Shown here: positions 8,635 through 17,958 of the stretch, in pieces
Layout: each line of letters opens with the position of its first letter
Position numbering within the stretch: the first letter of the stretch is position 1
Position numbers and translations under genes: made by a program
Notes under the pieces: generated by a model
What the model was told of the DNA's origin: nothing
The model's input: only the letters and a program-made list of their open reading frames with translations
Database searches by the model: none
Assembly (NCBI RefSeq): GCF_012972675.1
Contig: NZ_JABCRE010000002.1
Span: 485,001 to 549,000, forward strand
DNA: 64,000 nt
Direction of reading: 5' to 3'
DNA from: Pontixanthobacter rizhaonensis
GTDB taxonomy: Bacteria > Pseudomonadota > Alphaproteobacteria > Sphingomonadales > Sphingomonadaceae

Positions 8635-9393
8635 ATGCGCGAAACCATTCGCAACTTTATTGAATCGAGCCGGTTTGAATGGGGCATCACTGCCGTCATC
8701 GTGCTCAATGCGATTGTGCTCGGCATGGAAACAGTGCCGTCGGTAGTGCGCGATTATGGCGGGCTGCTGGCGCTATTGGATAGCGCATCCATTGCCATTT
8801 TTGTGGTTGAGATAGCGCTGAAATTGTTCGTCTACCGGCTGAAATTTTTCACCAATGGCTGGAATGTGTTCGATCTGATCATCGTATCGGTTGCGCTGAT
8901 CCCTGCCAGCCAGCAGTTCAGCGTGTTGCGGGCGCTGCGCATATTGCGCGCTCTGCGGCTCATTTCGGTGGTCCCCAGCATGCGGAAGGTCATTGTGGGG
9001 CTGTTCAAGGCGATCCCCAGTATCGGTACGGTGATTGTGATGCTGTTGCTGCTATTTTATATCAGCGCGGTGATGGCGACCAAGCTGTTTGGCGCCGCCT
9101 TCCCCGACTGGTTCGGCAACCTTGGCCTGTCACTTTACTCACTATTCCAGATTATGACGCTGGAAAGCTGGTCGATGGGTATCGTTCGGCCGGTGATGGA
9201 AGTGTATCCCTATGCGTGGGTATTCTTCGTGCCGTTTATTCTGCTGACCAGCTTTATCGTGCTGAACCTGTTTATCGGTGTGATCGTCAACGCGATGGCA
9301 GAAGCAACCGAGGATGACGCGCATGGGGAGCGCGAGGAAATTCTGACCGAATTACGCAGGCTCAGGGCCGATATTGCCGAATTGAAGAAGTAA
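8635..9393 (+). CDS. Voltage-gated sodium channel, NaVBac type
   Basis: A 252-residue six-helix ion channel. Helix S4 carries four arginines spaced every third residue (R99, R102, R105, R108), the voltage sensor. The pore loop contains TLESWS (175-180), the sodium-selective filter seen in NaChBac-like channels. The C-terminus ends in a heptad-like acidic helix (EREEILTELRRLRADIAELKK) fitting the four-helix bundle of this family. The frame is open from a TTG at 8542, with ATG at 8554; ATG at 8635 was chosen because homologous proteins start just before S1. Predicted homotetramer in the inner membrane, probably tied to pH/sodium homeostasis or motility in a marine cell. Confidence 0.9.
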   Translation: MRETIRNFIESSRFEWGITAVIVLNAIVLGMETVPSVVRDYGGLLALLDSASIAIFVVEIALKLFVYRLKFFTNGWNVFDLIIVSVALIPASQQFSVLRALRILRALRLISVVPSMRKVIVGLFKAIPSIGTVIVMLLLLFYISAVMATKLFGAAFPDWFGNLGLSLYSLFQIMTLESWSMGIVRPVMEVYPYAWVFFVPFILLTSFIVLNLFIGVIVNAMAEATEDDAHGEREEILTELRRLRADIAELKK

Positions 9394-9476
9394 GCGCCCA
9401 AAATACCCAAACAAACTGGTGTGAAACCCACGATAAGCATCTCCCACAGTACGCGGCGACTTGCTAAGCACCGCGT

Positions 9477-11786
9477 ATGAGCACAGCCGATACTGACAAT
9501 TTAGAGCCTGATCCATTTGACGCGATTGTCGATGCACCGTTCGATTCCGCCTTGTCCGAACGGTATCTGGTCTATGCCTTGTCGACGATTACAGCGCGGT
9601 CCTTACCCGATTTGCGGGACGGCCTAAAACCGGTTCATCGCCGCTTATTGTGGACCATGCGGCAACTTAAGTTGGACCCGACCAACACGTTCAAGAAAAG
9701 TGCCCGTGTTGTGGGTGAGGTCATCGGTAAATATCACCCGCACGGCGATACTGCTGCCTATGATGCGATGGTCCGCCTCGCGCAGGATTTCTCGCTTCGT
9801 TATCCGCTGGTGGAAGGGCAAGGGAATTTCGGCAATATTGATGGCGATAATGCCGCTGCCTACCGCTATACCGAAGCGCGCCTGACAAAAACAGCGATGC
9901 ATCTGATGGCGGGGCTTGATCAGGGCACGGTTGATTTCATTCCCACCTATAACGGGGAAGAAGAAGAGCCTGAGTTGATGCCGGGCCTGTTCCCCAATCT
10001 GTTGGCAAACGGCACCAGCGGTATTGCGGTGGGCATGGCGACCAATATTCCCAGCCATAATGTGGCCGAAATTATCGATGCAACGCTGGAGCTGATCGAT
10101 AACCCCACGGTTGAACATAGCCGGTTGATGGAATTGTTCCACGGACCGGATCTTCCAACCGGCGGTTTGATTGTTGATAGTCCGGATGGTATTTCAAAAG
10201 CCTATGAAACCGGGCGCGGATCTTTCCGCATTCGCGGGCGGTTCCATGCCGGGGAAGCGGACAAAGAAGAAGACCGCAATGCAGGCATAGAGCGGCTGGG
10301 CGGCGGCCAATATCAGCTGGTGATCAGCGAAATTCCCTATCAGGTCCAGAAGGGTAAGCTGATAGAGCAGATCGCTCAACTGATCGCGGATAAGAAACTG
10401 CCGATTTTGGAAGATATCCGCGACGAGAGTGATGAAAATATCCGTCTCGTTCTGGTTCCGAAGAACCGCAATGTTGATCCCGAATTGCTGAAAGAGTCGC
10501 TGTATAAGCTGACCGATCTGGAAACGCGCTTCGGCCTCAATCTGAATGTGCTCGACGCATCGCGCACGCCGCTGGTGATGGGCCTGAAGGAACTGCTGCA
10601 AAATTGGACAGCGGCCCAGATCGAGATTTTGCAGCGCCGCACACAGCACCGGTTGGATAAGATCGCGGCGCGGCTGGAACTGTTGGAAGGCTATATCGTT
10701 GCTTTCCTCAATCTCGACCGTGTGATCGAGATTATCCGGTACGAGGACGAGCCCAAAGCGGTGATGATGGCCGAGTTCGAACTGACTGACCGTCAGGCAG
10801 AGGCCATCCTTAATATGCGGCTGCGCAGCTTGCGTAAGCTGGAAGAAATGCAGCTGCGCGGCGAACGCGATGATTTGCTGAAAGAACGCGATGAGCTGGA
10901 GAAGCTGCTCGGTTCTCCCGCTCGCCAGCGCACTCGTTTGAAGCGGGACTTGGCCAATCTGCGCAAGGAATATTCGGAGGAAACCGATCTCGGCCGCCGC
11001 CGCACCACCATTGCCGAAGCTGCGCCGACCGTTGAATTCAGCATGGATGCGATGATCGAGAAGGAACCGATCACGGTTATTCTGTCGCAAAAAGGCTGGA
11101 TCAGAGGTGCGAAAGGCCATGTTGATCTGGGGGCAGATGGCAAGGGAGCCGACTTCAAATATAAAGAAGGCGATGGCCCCGCCTTTGCGCTTCATGCGCA
11201 GACCACAGACAAGCTGTTGATCGCGGCCGACAATGGCCGTTTCTTCACGCTGGGCTGTGATAAATTGCCCGGTGCGCGGGGCTTTGGTGAGCCTGTGCGG
11301 ACGACTTTGGACATCGATGCCGAAGCGGCATTGGTTAACGTCATTGTCTACAAGCCGAAGGGGCAATTATTGCTCGCATCGACCAACGGAAAAGGCTTTG
11401 CCGCGCAGACTGACGAGATTTTGGCAGAAACGAAAAAGGGCCGACAAGTCGTTAATCTTAAAGGCGATGCCAAACTGTCTGTCGTTCGGTCAATCGAGAC
11501 AGAGCATGATCACATTGCAGTGGTGGGCGACAACCGAAAGCTGGTTGTGTTCAATCTGGAAGAACTGCCAGAACTGGCGCGCGGGCAGGGCGTGATGCTG
11601 CAACGGTTCCGTGATGGCGGCTTGTCCGATGCAATCACCTTCAAGTTGGAAGATGGCCTTAGCTGGGCGATGGGCGGCGACAGTGGCCGTACCCGGACAG
11701 AAAGCGACATCTGGCAATGGAAAGTCGCCCGCGGTGCCGCCGGGCGGATGCCGCCACAAGGCTTCCCCCGCGATAATAAGTTCTAA
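9477..11786 (+). CDS. parC: DNA topoisomerase IV subunit A
   Basis: A 769-residue type IIA topoisomerase A subunit that with ParE decatenates replicated chromosomes. The N-terminal breakage-reunion domain has [16 protein letters not shown]-like sequence at 41-56, the quinolone-determining segment [10 protein letters not shown] (about 87-96), and the catalytic tyrosine in RYTEARL (Tyr131). The C-terminal half contains a coiled coil and beta-pinwheel repeats. At 769 residues and lacking the GyrA box it fits ParC better than GyrA. The QRDR has Thr where E. coli ParC has Ser80. A strong terminator follows. Confidence 0.93.
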   Translation: MSTADTDNLEPDPFDAIVDAPFDSALSERYLVYALSTITARSLPDLRDGLKPVHRRLLWTMRQLKLDPTNTFKKSARVVGEVIGKYHPHGDTAAYDAMVRLAQDFSLRYPLVEGQGNFGNIDGDNAAAYRYTEARLTKTAMHLMAGLDQGTVDFIPTYNGEEEEPELMPGLFPNLLANGTSGIAVGMATNIPSHNVAEIIDATLELIDNPTVEHSRLMELFHGPDLPTGGLIVDSPDGISKAYETGRGSFRIRGRFHAGEADKEEDRNAGIERLGGGQYQLVISEIPYQVQKGKLIEQIAQLIADKKLPILEDIRDESDENIRLVLVPKNRNVDPELLKESLYKLTDLETRFGLNLNVLDASRTPLVMGLKELLQNWTAAQIEILQRRTQHRLDKIAARLELLEGYIVAFLNLDRVIEIIRYEDEPKAVMMAEFELTDRQAEAILNMRLRSLRKLEEMQLRGERDDLLKERDELEKLLGSPARQRTRLKRDLANLRKEYSEETDLGRRRTTIAEAAPTVEFSMDAMIEKEPITVILSQKGWIRGAKGHVDLGADGKGADFKYKEGDGPAFALHAQTTDKLLIAADNGRFFTLGCDKLPGARGFGEPVRTTLDIDAEAALVNVIVYKPKGQLLLASTNGKGFAAQTDEILAETKKGRQVVNLKGDAKLSVVRSIETEHDHIAVVGDNRKLVVFNLEELPELARGQGVMLQRFRDGGLSDAITFKLEDGLSWAMGGDSGRTRTESDIWQWKVARGAAGRMPPQGFPRDNKF

Positions 11787-11791
11787 CGCAC

Positions 11792-11830
11792 AAAAGGGCG
11801 CGAACCGGTCATACGGTTCGCGCCCTTTTT
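11792..11830. terminator. Bidirectional rho-independent terminator between parC and the DEAD helicase
   Basis: Perfect 12-bp stem GGGCGCGAACCG (11796-11807) / CGGTTCGCGCCC (11814-11825), 6-base loop, flanked by AAAA on the left and TTTTT on the right, so it works in both directions for the two convergent genes. Confidence 0.93.
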
Positions 11831-11853
11831 GGTAATGCGCTCGATAGCGTGGC

Positions 11854-13446
11854 TTAGCCTTGGCGGCGTCGTTGAGGGCGGTTTCCTGCGCCACCGCCTT
11901 GTGTTTGGCCGCCGCGTTTGTGGAACTTCTTGCCGGCTGGTTTGTCTGCAGACCGCTCATCGCGGCGCTTGGCTTCGACAATAGGTTTGGTCACTGGCCC
12001 TTTTTTATGACTCACATTTTTGGCGCGGCCATAGACAGGTTCGTCGCGGCCTTCTTTGCCGCCGCTGCGCCGGTCACGGTCGTCGCGGCTGCGGTAATTG
12101 CCTTGATCCGGGCTCCGGCCTTCTGCGTCACGCCAATTGCGATCCCGCGGTTGCTGCTTTTGTGGCTTCTTGCCGCGTGACTGGCCGCCGCGCGCACCGC
12201 CGCCACCAGAACCTTTCCGGAAGCGATTGGCACGGTCTTCGTCGCTGCGCTCGGCACCCGACCCTTTCCGCGCCGGTGCAGGAAGGCCAGCAGCCTGTGC
12301 GATAAAGTCATCCGGCAGTTTGGCCGGGGTCAATTTTACTTGGGTCAACCGTTCAATATCGCGGATATAGGGACGCTCGTCCGGCGCGATATAGCTGATC
12401 GCAATGCCGCTGCGACCTGCACGCGCGGTCCGGCCAATGCGGTGAACATATTGTTCTGCCACATTGGGAATTTCAAAGTTAAACACTGCGCTTACGCCGG
12501 GAACATCAATGCCGCGTGCAGCAATATCGGTGGCGACCAAAACGGGCACCGCACCGCGGCGGAAACCGTCGAGTGCGCGGGTCCGCTGGGCCTGTGATTT
12601 GTTGCCGTGAATGGCAGCGGCGTTAATGCCAGCGGCTACCAAATGGCGGACTACGCGGTCTGCACCGTGTTTGGTACGGGTAAATACCAGAGCTGTTTCA
12701 ATCTCTCCGCTGTCGATGCCTTTGCGTAAGGAAATCGTCAGCAGCGCTTGCTTTTCCTTCTGGTCGATGAAGGTGGAGAACTGGTCGACCCGTTCTGCCG
12801 TGGTCGATTGCGGGGCAACCTCTACGCGGACGGGATTGGTGATGAAACGCTTGCCCAATTGCGCAATCGCATTCGGCATTGTGGCGCTGAAGAACAGGCT
12901 TTGGCGCTCTTTGGGCAGCATATTGGCAATACGGGTCAGCGGCTTGATAAAGCCCAGATCCATCATCTGGTCCGCTTCATCGAGAACGAAAATTTCCACG
13001 TGACCCAGTGTAAGTGCCCGCTGTTCGACCAGATCGAGCAGACGGCCCGGTGTCGCCACCAGAACATCGCACCCGGGGACGAGTTTACGCGCCTGTTGGC
13101 GCACCGGCAGTCCGCCAAATACGCATTGTACTGACAGGTCGAGGAAGCGTGCATAATCGCGCATATTGTCGGCGATTTGAGCCGCCAGCTCGCGGGTTGG
13201 TGACAGGATCAGCATCCGGCAACCGGCTGGGTGGCGGGCGATCGGGTTCTGCGCCAACCGGTGCAGGGATGGCAGCGAAAACGCCGCCGTTTTGCCGGTA
13301 CCCGTTTGGGCAACACCCAGAAGGTCGCGGCCATCCAGCAGTGCGGGAATACTCTCGCGCTGGATCGGAGTAGGTTCAGTGTAACCCTTCGTGTTCAAAG
13401 CACGGAGGATAGGCTCGGCCAGGCCGAGTTGTTCAAAATAAGACAT
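11854..13446 (-). CDS. DEAD-box ATP-dependent RNA helicase (RhlE-like)
   Basis: A 530-residue RNA helicase. Motifs in order: Q motif (PTPIQ, Gln29), Walker A AQTGTGKT (46-53), PTRELA, TPGR, DEAD (156-159), SAT, and the helicase C-terminal HRIGRTARAGRSG. After about residue 385 comes a long basic, Gly/Arg/Lys-rich low-complexity tail typical of RhlE-type helicases that bind RNA nonspecifically. Likely roles are ribosome assembly or RNA decay, often at low temperature. Its mRNA has a leader of up to about 250 bases with small hairpins (see separate entry). The exact subtype cannot be fixed by eye. Confidence 0.93.
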   Translation of the reverse strand: MSYFEQLGLAEPILRALNTKGYTEPTPIQRESIPALLDGRDLLGVAQTGTGKTAAFSLPSLHRLAQNPIARHPAGCRMLILSPTRELAAQIADNMRDYARFLDLSVQCVFGGLPVRQQARKLVPGCDVLVATPGRLLDLVEQRALTLGHVEIFVLDEADQMMDLGFIKPLTRIANMLPKERQSLFFSATMPNAIAQLGKRFITNPVRVEVAPQSTTAERVDQFSTFIDQKEKQALLTISLRKGIDSGEIETALVFTRTKHGADRVVRHLVAAGINAAAIHGNKSQAQRTRALDGFRRGAVPVLVATDIAARGIDVPGVSAVFNFEIPNVAEQYVHRIGRTARAGRSGIAISYIAPDERPYIRDIERLTQVKLTPAKLPDDFIAQAAGLPAPARKGSGAERSDEDRANRFRKGSGGGGARGGQSRGKKPQKQQPRDRNWRDAEGRSPDQGNYRSRDDRDRRSGGKEGRDEPVYGRAKNVSHKKGPVTKPIVEAKRRDERSADKPAGKKFHKRGGQTQGGGAGNRPQRRRQG

Positions 13447-13532
13447 ATATTACTTTCATTGCGCGCCAAGCGGATATGAGAATCCGGGCGCGGAGAGGTC
13501 CTTACGGCGACCCACGCGTGAAACGGGAAGCA

Positions 13533-13631
13533 TTGCGATAACGCAAATTCCATGCACCATGTGCGGGACTAGCCCCTTGAAAATACGGGGAAGTTCACGC
13601 TCGCAGATGGTTTCACAGGACGGTTCCTGTG
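13533..13631 (-). promoter_or_regulatory. Structured leader region upstream of the DEAD-box helicase
   Basis: Within the 250-base gap upstream of the helicase start are two short perfect hairpins: TTGCG/CGCAA (13533-13537/13542-13546, 4-base loop) and CACAGGA/TCCTGTG (13614-13620/13625-13631, loop CGGT). Long structured leaders are known for cold-induced RNA helicase mRNAs; here this is only a suggestion, and some of this space must also hold the promoter. Confidence 0.35.
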
Positions 13632-13698
13632 CTGGACGTTGAGAGCCATATAGGGGGCGACTTGTGAAGAAGCAATGAAATTACGCGATAGAGGCCGA

Positions 13699-14874
13699 TC
13701 ATTGCGCCAATATCGCGTCCAATATTTGCTCTACGCGGTCGCGATCCGGAAATGCTTCAGCCACCCACTGAGCCTCGACCTGTTTGAGAATGCGCGCCAC
13801 TTCGGGGCCAGCCCCGACGCCGTGTGTCACGATCTCCCCACCTTTCATGGGCAGTTGCGGCGGGGTCCAATCCCGGATTGCCGATATGTCGGCACCGGCC
13901 AATAACAGCCGGTCCAGTGCACCTTGTGTGCCCTGGTAATAGGCCAGCGCTTTAGGGTCCGCAGCGTCGCTCGTTTGCCGTTCTGCCGCACACACCAATC
14001 GCGCGCGTTCAGCGCGGGACAGGCGCAATCGCACACCGACTTCATCGGCAATCGCGGGCAATGCAGGCAGTAAGGCAGCAAGTCGGCGAATGGGGTGGGG
14101 CGCAATATCCGCGCCAGCCTCCGCCGCGATAAGATCGCGCAGCCTTTGCAAATCGCGCGGGCCAGTTTCTGGCACAATCACTTTCCACACACCAAGCGAC
14201 ACCATCAATTCGGCAGTGTCCGCAGGGTCGGGCAATGCGAGAAGCAGCAATAGCTCTTTCGCCACACGTTCCCGGCTGAGCGCGGTCAAAGTTCCGGCAA
14301 GTTCGCGGCAGGCACTGATTGCTTCCTGATCCAGTTCAGCCCCAAACCGTGCCTGAAAGCGAAAATAGCGGAGGATACGTAGGTGGTCTTCACGAATGCG
14401 TTCACCAGCTTCGCCTATAAATCTTACATGGCGATTGGAAAGGTCCTCCAACCCGCCAAAAAAGTCGGAAATCTCCCCGGTTTCAGGGTTCGCATAAAGA
14501 GCATTGATCGTGAAATCACGACGGGCCGCGTCGTCGCGCCAGTCGCTTGCAAAGGCGACTGTCGCACGGCGACCATCGGTTGCCACATCTTTACGCAAGG
14601 TGGTAATTTCCACCGGGCCGCCATCCAAAACGCCGGTTACCGTGCCATGATCGATGCCGGTCGGGATGCAGCGAATGCCAGCCTCTTTCAATTGATCCAT
14701 CACCGCGGCAGGAAGCAGCGGCGTTGCTGCATCGACATCGGAAACATCCGAACCCAGCAGGGTGTCACGCACTGCACCGCCAACCCAGCGGATATTGTCG
14801 GCGCCCAAAGCGGAAACCAACTGCGCCAAATCTTGCCGCCGTGTCCACGCGGCTGCGGGTAGAACCTTATCCAT
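13699..14874 (-). CDS. cca: CCA tRNA nucleotidyltransferase / polyA polymerase family
   Basis: A 391-residue class II nucleotidyltransferase that adds or repairs the 3' CCA of tRNA. The head shows GGAVRD (32-37) and the metal-binding DVSDVD (43-48), then RRDFTINALY (neck) and the IREDHLRILRYFRFQARFG motif. The C-terminal helical domain binds tRNA. The start overlaps the end of the Nudix gene by 8 bases, so the two are co-translated. Alphaproteobacteria normally carry one enzyme of this family; true CCA activity rather than poly(A) synthesis is inferred from that. Confidence 0.92.
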   Translation of the reverse strand: MDKVLPAAAWTRRQDLAQLVSALGADNIRWVGGAVRDTLLGSDVSDVDAATPLLPAAVMDQLKEAGIRCIPTGIDHGTVTGVLDGGPVEITTLRKDVATDGRRATVAFASDWRDDAARRDFTINALYANPETGEISDFFGGLEDLSNRHVRFIGEAGERIREDHLRILRYFRFQARFGAELDQEAISACRELAGTLTALSRERVAKELLLLLALPDPADTAELMVSLGVWKVIVPETGPRDLQRLRDLIAAEAGADIAPHPIRRLAALLPALPAIADEVGVRLRLSRAERARLVCAAERQTSDAADPKALAYYQGTQGALDRLLLAGADISAIRDWTPPQLPMKGGEIVTHGVGAGPEVARILKQVEAQWVAEAFPDRDRVEQILDAILAQ

Positions 14875-15484
14875 GATCTATACCGCCGAACACATCAGCA
14901 AATTTGATACGCTGAGACAGATTGTAGATGATACCGGCTGTCACGCCCCAAATGCGAAAACCTTGCCAGTTCATCTCAAGATACTCCCGCTTTGTGCCGC
15001 GCCATTCAACGGCATGGCGGGTCCACTGTGATTGATCGAGTACCAGATTGAGCGGTGCCTCAAACCATTCGTCCACTTCAGCCGGGTTCGGGGTAAGTGC
15101 GAGATCCGGCGGCACCACGCCCAAAACAGGGGTTACGTTGAAACCGGTGCCGGTGCGGTAGAGATCGGTGGTACCGATCAGCCGAACCGTTGCGGGATCA
15201 AGCGCCAGCTCTTCATTGGCCTCGCGAAGGGCAGCGGCAATGGCATCTTCGCCGGGGTCAAGCTTTCCCCCCGGAAAAGCCACTTGCCCGGGATGGTCGC
15301 GCATATCCTGCGGCCGCTGGGTCAGAATGATGCCCGGCTCAGCGCGGTCGGTAACAGCAATCAGCACAGCCGCGTCCTTGGTCCTGCGGTTGGCGTTGTA
15401 GCGTTCTTCGCTGATCAAATCACCGATGCCGGTACGGTGGCCGGCCTCGAACAGATTGGACAATTTGTTAAACAGAGCGCTCAT
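14867..15484 (-). CDS. Nudix hydrolase, CoA pyrophosphatase-like
   Basis: A 205-residue Nudix enzyme. The Nudix box (GGKLDPGE...REANEEL, 72-93) is complete, and the preceding LTQRPQDMRDHPGQVAFPGG stretch matches the CoA-pyrophosphatase (YeaB/NudL) signature that identifies this subfamily. Predicted to cleave the pyrophosphate bond of CoA or its derivatives. It is in a minus-strand cluster DUF1285 - Nudix - cca with gaps of 7 bases and an 8-base overlap, a grouping that recurs in alphaproteobacteria. Confidence 0.9.
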   Translation of the reverse strand: MSALFNKLSNLFEAGHRTGIGDLISEERYNANRRTKDAAVLIAVTDRAEPGIILTQRPQDMRDHPGQVAFPGGKLDPGEDAIAAALREANEELALDPATVRLIGTTDLYRTGTGFNVTPVLGVVPPDLALTPNPAEVDEWFEAPLNLVLDQSQWTRHAVEWRGTKREYLEMNWQGFRIWGVTAGIIYNLSQRIKFADVFGGIDHG

Positions 15485-15491
15485 ACAGAGA

Positions 15492-16043
15492 TCAAGAAGC
15501 CGGTATCAGAGAAAATGTTTGCCCAAGGCTGGAGACCGTCCAATCCTCTCCATTGGCCAAAGCGATGTCAGCCAATTGACCAAAGGTGCTGCGGTTGAGC
15601 CGCGCTTCGCAGCCTTGCCGGACATGAAGATAAAGAGCGGGAGTGTCGGGGTTGCCGCGGGCCACAAGCATATTGTCCGCCCCCGCAACAACCAGCTCGT
15701 CAGTATTGAGACGGAATGCCAAACCGTCACCGCGCAGCGCGACATCCACTGCGATAAAGGCAGCGTCTTCAACCTCTATCGACAGTTTCTGGAACGGGGT
15801 GACCAACCAATGGGCCCCGGCTTCATCGCGCAACAATAGGCTGGCAAAAGCCCGCACCATGGCTGGTCGTTTGATCGGGCTATCATCATGCAGCCAAGTG
15901 CCATCGGCACAAATACGCATCCGGCTGTCGCCTTCATGCTCCGGCGTCCAAGTGTTTACGGGCGGGAGCTTGCGCAGTTCAACCTGCTCGGCAATTTGGG
16001 CAAGCGACAGATCGGCAAGTTCTGGTGGGGGCGTATAGGGCAT
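15492..16043 (-). CDS. DUF1285 domain protein
   Basis: A 183-residue cytoplasmic protein of the DUF1285 family (motifs LPPVNTWTPEHEGDSRMRI, ADGTWLHDDSPIKRPAMVRAFASLLL and GAHWLVTPFQKLSIEVEDAPF-like sequence). The fold is known from structural genomics but no activity is established. The frame extends to a TTG at 16082; the ATG at 16043 (MPYTPPPEL) is preferred, though neither has a strong SD. It ends 7 bases before the Nudix gene and is probably the first gene of the DUF1285-Nudix-cca operon. Confidence 0.85.
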   Translation of the reverse strand: MPYTPPPELADLSLAQIAEQVELRKLPPVNTWTPEHEGDSRMRICADGTWLHDDSPIKRPAMVRAFASLLLRDEAGAHWLVTPFQKLSIEVEDAAFIAVDVALRGDGLAFRLNTDELVVAGADNMLVARGNPDTPALYLHVRQGCEARLNRSTFGQLADIALANGEDWTVSSLGQTFSLIPAS

Positions 16044-16127
16044 TTCGTGATGTGCGATGCCAGAAATAGGACCGGCGGCCAAGCCGTAAGCGTCTCATGC
16101 GCTTCTTATATACCGCATATTGGGGGC

Positions 16128-16652
16128 TTAGGCGTCTGGCAAATCGGTTGGCCAAGGGCCGAGCATGCCCTCGGTTGGGAGTATGGCTGGGTTTGCGCAA
16201 CGGACCAGCAGACGGCTCCGCTCAAATGGCCCCGGGCAATGCCAATTTTGTGTTGGTGCGGCGGTAAACCCGAAAAAGCGTTCGTAATATTCAGGGTCGC
16301 CAATCATGATCTGGGGCAATGCGGAACCCGGTGCCAATGCGTCCAACGCAGCGACCATCAATGCCTTGCCGTAACCGTCATTCTGCTTTTCGGGTAGAAC
16401 CGCGACCGGGCCGACCATGATCATTGGATGCGACCGCCCATCGGGATCAGTCAGAGCCACCGGCCATAATTGGATCGTGCCCGCGAGATATTCCTCATCA
16501 TCCAAGGCGGCAAAGCTCAGCGCTTCGAGCCACTGGGCACCCTCGCGGATACGATAGGCAGTCCGCGCTTCGCGCCCCGGCCCGAAGGCGCGGTCAAGCA
16601 ATTGCTCGATCATGTCCGGTTGGACGTTGGTGAGGGGGACAATCGTGGCCAT
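16128..16652 (-). CDS. GNAT-family N-acetyltransferase
   Basis: A 174-residue GNAT protein. The acetyl-CoA binding region is PVAVLPEKQNDGYGKALM (about 103-120), followed by PQIMIGDPEYYERFFGF, the pattern of the YhbS-like subgroup. Substrate unknown. The ATG at 16652 is preceded within three bases by a very GC-rich hairpin and shows no SD, so either the start or its expression is unusual. It lies downstream of the PQQ-type dehydrogenase on the same strand with an 82-base gap. Confidence 0.85.
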   Translation of the reverse strand: MATIVPLTNVQPDMIEQLLDRAFGPGREARTAYRIREGAQWLEALSFAALDDEEYLAGTIQLWPVALTDPDGRSHPMIMVGPVAVLPEKQNDGYGKALMVAALDALAPGSALPQIMIGDPEYYERFFGFTAAPTQNWHCPGPFERSRLLVRCANPAILPTEGMLGPWPTDLPDA

Positions 16653-16654
16653 AG

Positions 16655-16686
16655 AGCGCGCGCCGATAGGATGCGGCGCGCGCGCT
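16655..16686 (-). terminator. GC-only hairpin between the PQQ-type dehydrogenase and the GNAT gene
   Basis: GCGCGCGCCG (16656-16665) pairs with CGGCGCGCGC (16674-16683), 8-base loop; there is no T-run on the minus-strand 3' side. It may attenuate read-through from the dehydrogenase or mask the GNAT start. Function uncertain. Confidence 0.4.
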
Positions 16687-16734
16687 GTCGATCAAATTCG
16701 GCTACAGGCCGGTAAGGACCAGCTTATGCGTAGA

Positions 16735-17958
16735 TTATTGTCCTGCTTGCGGTTCGGCGTCCCAGCCGGCAGGCAACAAGCGCAACAAACGCCCGCCATC
16801 ACCATCTTCCAGCACCCAGATTGCACCGTCAGGCGCTTCTGTCACTGCACGGATGCGCGCATCGAAATCATACCGGGCGCTTTCGGTGGCGTCGTCACCG
16901 TTAACGGTGATGTGGACCAAACCTTTGCTTTGCAAACCGGCGATTAAAGCGGTGCCTTTCCACTCGGCGAACATATCTCCGTCCAGGAATATCATATCGC
17001 CCGGTGCGATTACCGGTGTCCATGTAATGACAGAGCTGGCAAATTCCGGGCGAGTTGCGTTATCCGGGATGGCGTCACCATTATAGTGGTTGCCGTCTGA
17101 TACAGCGGGCCAACCATAGTTTGCCCCCATTTTGACGAGGTTGAGTTCATCACCGCCAGCGGGACCGTGTTCGACTTCCCACAGGCGTCCATTTGCATCA
17201 AAATCCATACCCAGAATATTGCGGTGGCCGTAGGACCAGATTTCAGCGGTCGCTCCGCCTTTGTCAGCCATAGGGTTCTTCTCAGCCGGGCTGCCATCAA
17301 GGTTCAAGCGGACGATCGTACCGATCGTATTGGACGTATCCTGTGCCGGCGCCATTTTTTGCCGGTCGCCGGATGCCACGAATAAATACTGCCCATTGGG
17401 TGAGAAACGAATCCGGTGTGAATAGTGGCCGCGCCCGGTGGTCTTTGGCCCTTGGCGCCATATCACGGCGATATCTTCAACTGCGCAGCTGGTTGCCGTG
17501 AGGCAGTTTAACGTGCCGCGTCCAACCACAGCCCCGCGGGTGTTGTTCTCACCGGCCTCGGCCCAGCTCATATAGACCATTTTGCTGGTCTCATAATCGG
17601 GCGCAAACGCAATATCGCCCAAGCCGCCTTGGCCGCCATAATCTACGTCCGGCGCGCCCCCAACAGTGGCGATATTGCCTGTTGCGGGGTCAAACATCTT
17701 CAAATTGCCAGGCTTTTCAGTGATGAACAGCCGGCCAGTGCCCGGTTCAAACGCTGCCGCCCAAGGCTCCTCAAATTCACCATGCGCGGTGACTGAAAAC
17801 GGGCCTACAATTTCCGCATCAGTGGCCCCGGCAATGGCGCTGACAGCCGGTTGACTGTCCCCCGATGCGGAGGCGCTACAGCTTGCGAGCATGATAGCAA
17901 AAGGGAATAGGGGAAGGGCGAATTTGCGCGCGAGCACAGTGGGATTTGTCTGGGTCAT
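16735..17958 (-). CDS. PQQ-dependent sugar (aldose) dehydrogenase-like lipoprotein
   Basis: Start set at the ATG 17958 (MTQTNP), giving 407 residues; a lipobox (MLASC, Cys27) follows a hydrophobic stretch, so it is an exported lipoprotein. The body is a six-bladed beta-propeller of the soluble glucose/aldose dehydrogenase group: GGLGDIAFAPDY, GHYSHRIRFSPNG, YGHRNILGMDFD and EHGPAGGDELNLV carry the PQQ and calcium contacts. It likely oxidises a sugar in the periplasm. The frame stays open upstream to 18459 but that part lies over rnhB and encodes nothing recognisable. Its start codon overlaps the divergent rnhB start. Confidence 0.9.
   Translation of the reverse strand: MTQTNPTVLARKFALPLFPFAIMLASCSASASGDSQPAVSAIAGATDAEIVGPFSVTAHGEFEEPWAAAFEPGTGRLFITEKPGNLKMFDPATGNIATVGGAPDVDYGGQGGLGDIAFAPDYETSKMVYMSWAEAGENNTRGAVVGRGTLNCLTATSCAVEDIAVIWRQGPKTTGRGHYSHRIRFSPNGQYLFVASGDRQKMAPAQDTSNTIGTIVRLNLDGSPAEKNPMADKGGATAEIWSYGHRNILGMDFDANGRLWEVEHGPAGGDELNLVKMGANYGWPAVSDGNHYNGDAIPDNATRPEFASSVITWTPVIAPGDMIFLDGDMFAEWKGTALIAGLQSKGLVHITVNGDDATESARYDFDARIRAVTEAPDGAIWVLEDGDGGRLLRLLPAGWDAEPQAGQ

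Noticed and set aside
10194-11366. A 390-codon open frame on the minus strand opposite parC
   Set aside because: It lies wholly over a clearly recognised topoisomerase gene, has no motif, and mirrors the codon bias of the real gene.
11860-12180. Plus-strand frame with hydrophobic segments over the helicase tail
   Set aside because: It is the antisense of the repetitive Arg/Gly-rich tail; hydrophobicity is a by-product of that composition.
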